From: Nitrospira sp. Ga0074138
GTDB taxonomy: Bacteria; Nitrospirota; Nitrospiria; Nitrospirales; Nitrospiraceae
Direction of reading: 5' to 3'
Length of the DNA stretch: 64,000 nucleotides
NCBI GenBank assembly: GCA_001464735.1
Contig: LNDU01000056.1
Span: 1-64,000 of the forward strand
Shown here: positions 63,172 through 64,000 of the stretch, in pieces
Position numbering within the stretch: position 1 is the first letter of the stretch
Layout: every line of letters starts with the position of its first letter
Made by a program: the position numbers and the translations under genes
The notes under the pieces: model-generated
What the model was told of the DNA's origin: nothing
The model's database searches: none
Seen by the model: the letters and a program-made list of their open reading frames with translations, nothing else

Positions 63172-64000
63172 TTACCTCTGCGTACCCCCGACCGTGATTT
63201 CGTCGATTTTGAGGGTCGGCAAGCCGACCCCGACCGGCACCGATTGGCCGTCCTTCCCACACGTCCCGATCCCATTGTCGAGTTTCAGATCATGCCCCAC
63301 CATCGAGACCTTGGTGAGGATCTCCGGCCCACTCCCGATCAATGTCGCTCCCTTCACCGGCTTCGTGATCTGTCCATCCTCGATGAGGTAGGCCTCGCTG
63401 GCAGAGAACACGAACTTCCCGTTGGTGATATCAACCTGCCCACCGCCGAACGAGACGGCATAGAGCCCTTTTTTCACCGACCGAATAATGTCCTGAGGAT
63501 CCGACTCACCAGCCAACATGAAGGTATTCGTCATCCGTGGGAGCACCACGCTTTGATAATTCTCACGCCGACCGTTACCGGTCAGAGCAATGCCCATGAG
63601 GCGAGCGTTGAGCTTATCGGTGATATAGCGGCGGAGAATGCCCTTCTCGATGAGTGTCGTGCAGCTGGTTGGCGTTCCCTCATCATCCATATTTAACGAA
63701 CCTCGGCGAAATGGAAGGGTTCCATCGTCGACGATCGTGCAGACATCCGACGCCACGCGTTTCCCGATCAGGCTTGAGAAGGCCGACGTCTTTTTCCGGT
63801 TGAAGTCGGCTTCCAAGCCATGTCCGATCGCCTCGTGCAGCAGGATACCGGGCCATCCCCCAGCCAACACCACGGGCATCACCCCGGCCGGAGCATCCAC
63901 AGCGGACAAGTTCAGGATCGCCTCTCTCGCCGCCTCTCGCGCATAGCTTAAGTGTCGATTGTCCTCGAGGTAGTACTCAAATCCAACCCGGCCGCCCCCG
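63172..64000 (-). CDS. tldD: TldD metalloprotease, 5' end beyond window
   Basis: The C-terminal 275 residues are present; the frame stays open to the window's right edge ([20 protein letters not shown]). The catalytic motif is HEAIGHGLE (HExxxH) in [19 protein letters not shown], with a later Cys or His ligand region, [23 protein letters not shown]. It pairs with PmbA (TldE) downstream to form the zinc peptidase that trims small peptides. The gene is intact as far as seen, and ends 74 nt before the pmbA start. Confidence 0.93.
   Translation of the reverse strand, partial: GGGRVGFEYYLEDNRHLSYAREAAREAILNLSAVDAPAGVMPVVLAGGWPGILLHEAIGHGLEADFNRKKTSAFSSLIGKRVASDVCTIVDDGTLPFRRGSLNMDDEGTPTSCTTLIEKGILRRYITDKLNARLMGIALTGNGRRENYQSVVLPRMTNTFMLAGESDPQDIIRSVKKGLYAVSFGGGQVDITNGKFVFSASEAYLIEDGQITKPVKGATLIGSGPEILTKVSMVGHDLKLDNGIGTCGKDGQSVPVGVGLPTLKIDEITVGGTQR

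Overview
The window looks like a chromosome segment of a Nitrospira-type bacterium (phylum Nitrospirota). The left edge holds the 5' part of a 16S rRNA gene on the minus strand. From memory, not from a search, its variable regions match Nitrospira 16S closely. GC-rich coding, NHL-propeller proteins, many small lipoproteins, hopanoid-type squalene genes (hpnD, hpnE) and a sulfite-oxidase-like molybdoenzyme fit that assignment. The species cannot be named from the sequence alone.

Layout. 1-877: 16S rRNA start, its leader with a boxA-like element and a consensus promoter. 878-6353: sulfite oxidase, then an accessory stretch with two genes broken by single-base frameshifts, a PIN-like gene, lspA, a ribbon-helix-helix protein, an Slp lipoprotein and two repeat elements. 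6354-12849: DUF2959 lipoprotein, zinc metallopeptidase and FUN14 protein; an OB-fold-like protein and a secreted Lon-type peptidase; an RNase HI-ABC ATPase fusion; crcB with DUF190. 12940-22904: minus-strand housekeeping run in transcription order NHL protein, guaB, guaA, rluB-like, aspS, aroC. 23195-25472: small proteins, a monoheme cytochrome and a gene-poor stretch with two very short ORFs. 25473-29154: a five-gene minus-strand operon of lipoproteins ending in what looks like a copper amine oxidase split over two genes.

29354-40287: methyltransferase, a ProA-like protein lacking the catalytic cysteine, a TLC-like transporter, threonine aldolase, a nucleotidyltransferase-fold protein, gnd and zwf (oxidative pentose phosphate pathway), a CGHC thioredoxin and an SGNH hydrolase. 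40419-47136: plus-strand run of HEAT-repeat protein, HD-GYP protein, FolB-methyltransferase fusion, PHP phosphoesterase and a Ser/Thr kinase. 47279-55668: Cys-rich-repeat protein, YjbQ, SH3-like membrane protein, HAD phosphatase, BtuF-like protein, hpnD, hpnE and small exported proteins. 55760-59789: type-4 uracil-DNA glycosylase, a RelE/Phd toxin-antitoxin pair and an 823-residue nuclease-like SEC-C protein. 59875-64000: PEBP protein, dienelactone hydrolase, pmbA (tldE) and the 3' part of tldD.

The items most worth a second look are the split amine-oxidase lipoprotein operon, the short transcription unit at 25169-25332, the cysteine-less ProA paralogue, the RNase HI-ABC and FolB-methyltransferase fusions, the shared N-terminal module of the HEAT/HD-GYP pair, and two families of short structured repeats. 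No tRNA, CRISPR array, complete insertion sequence or prophage was seen.
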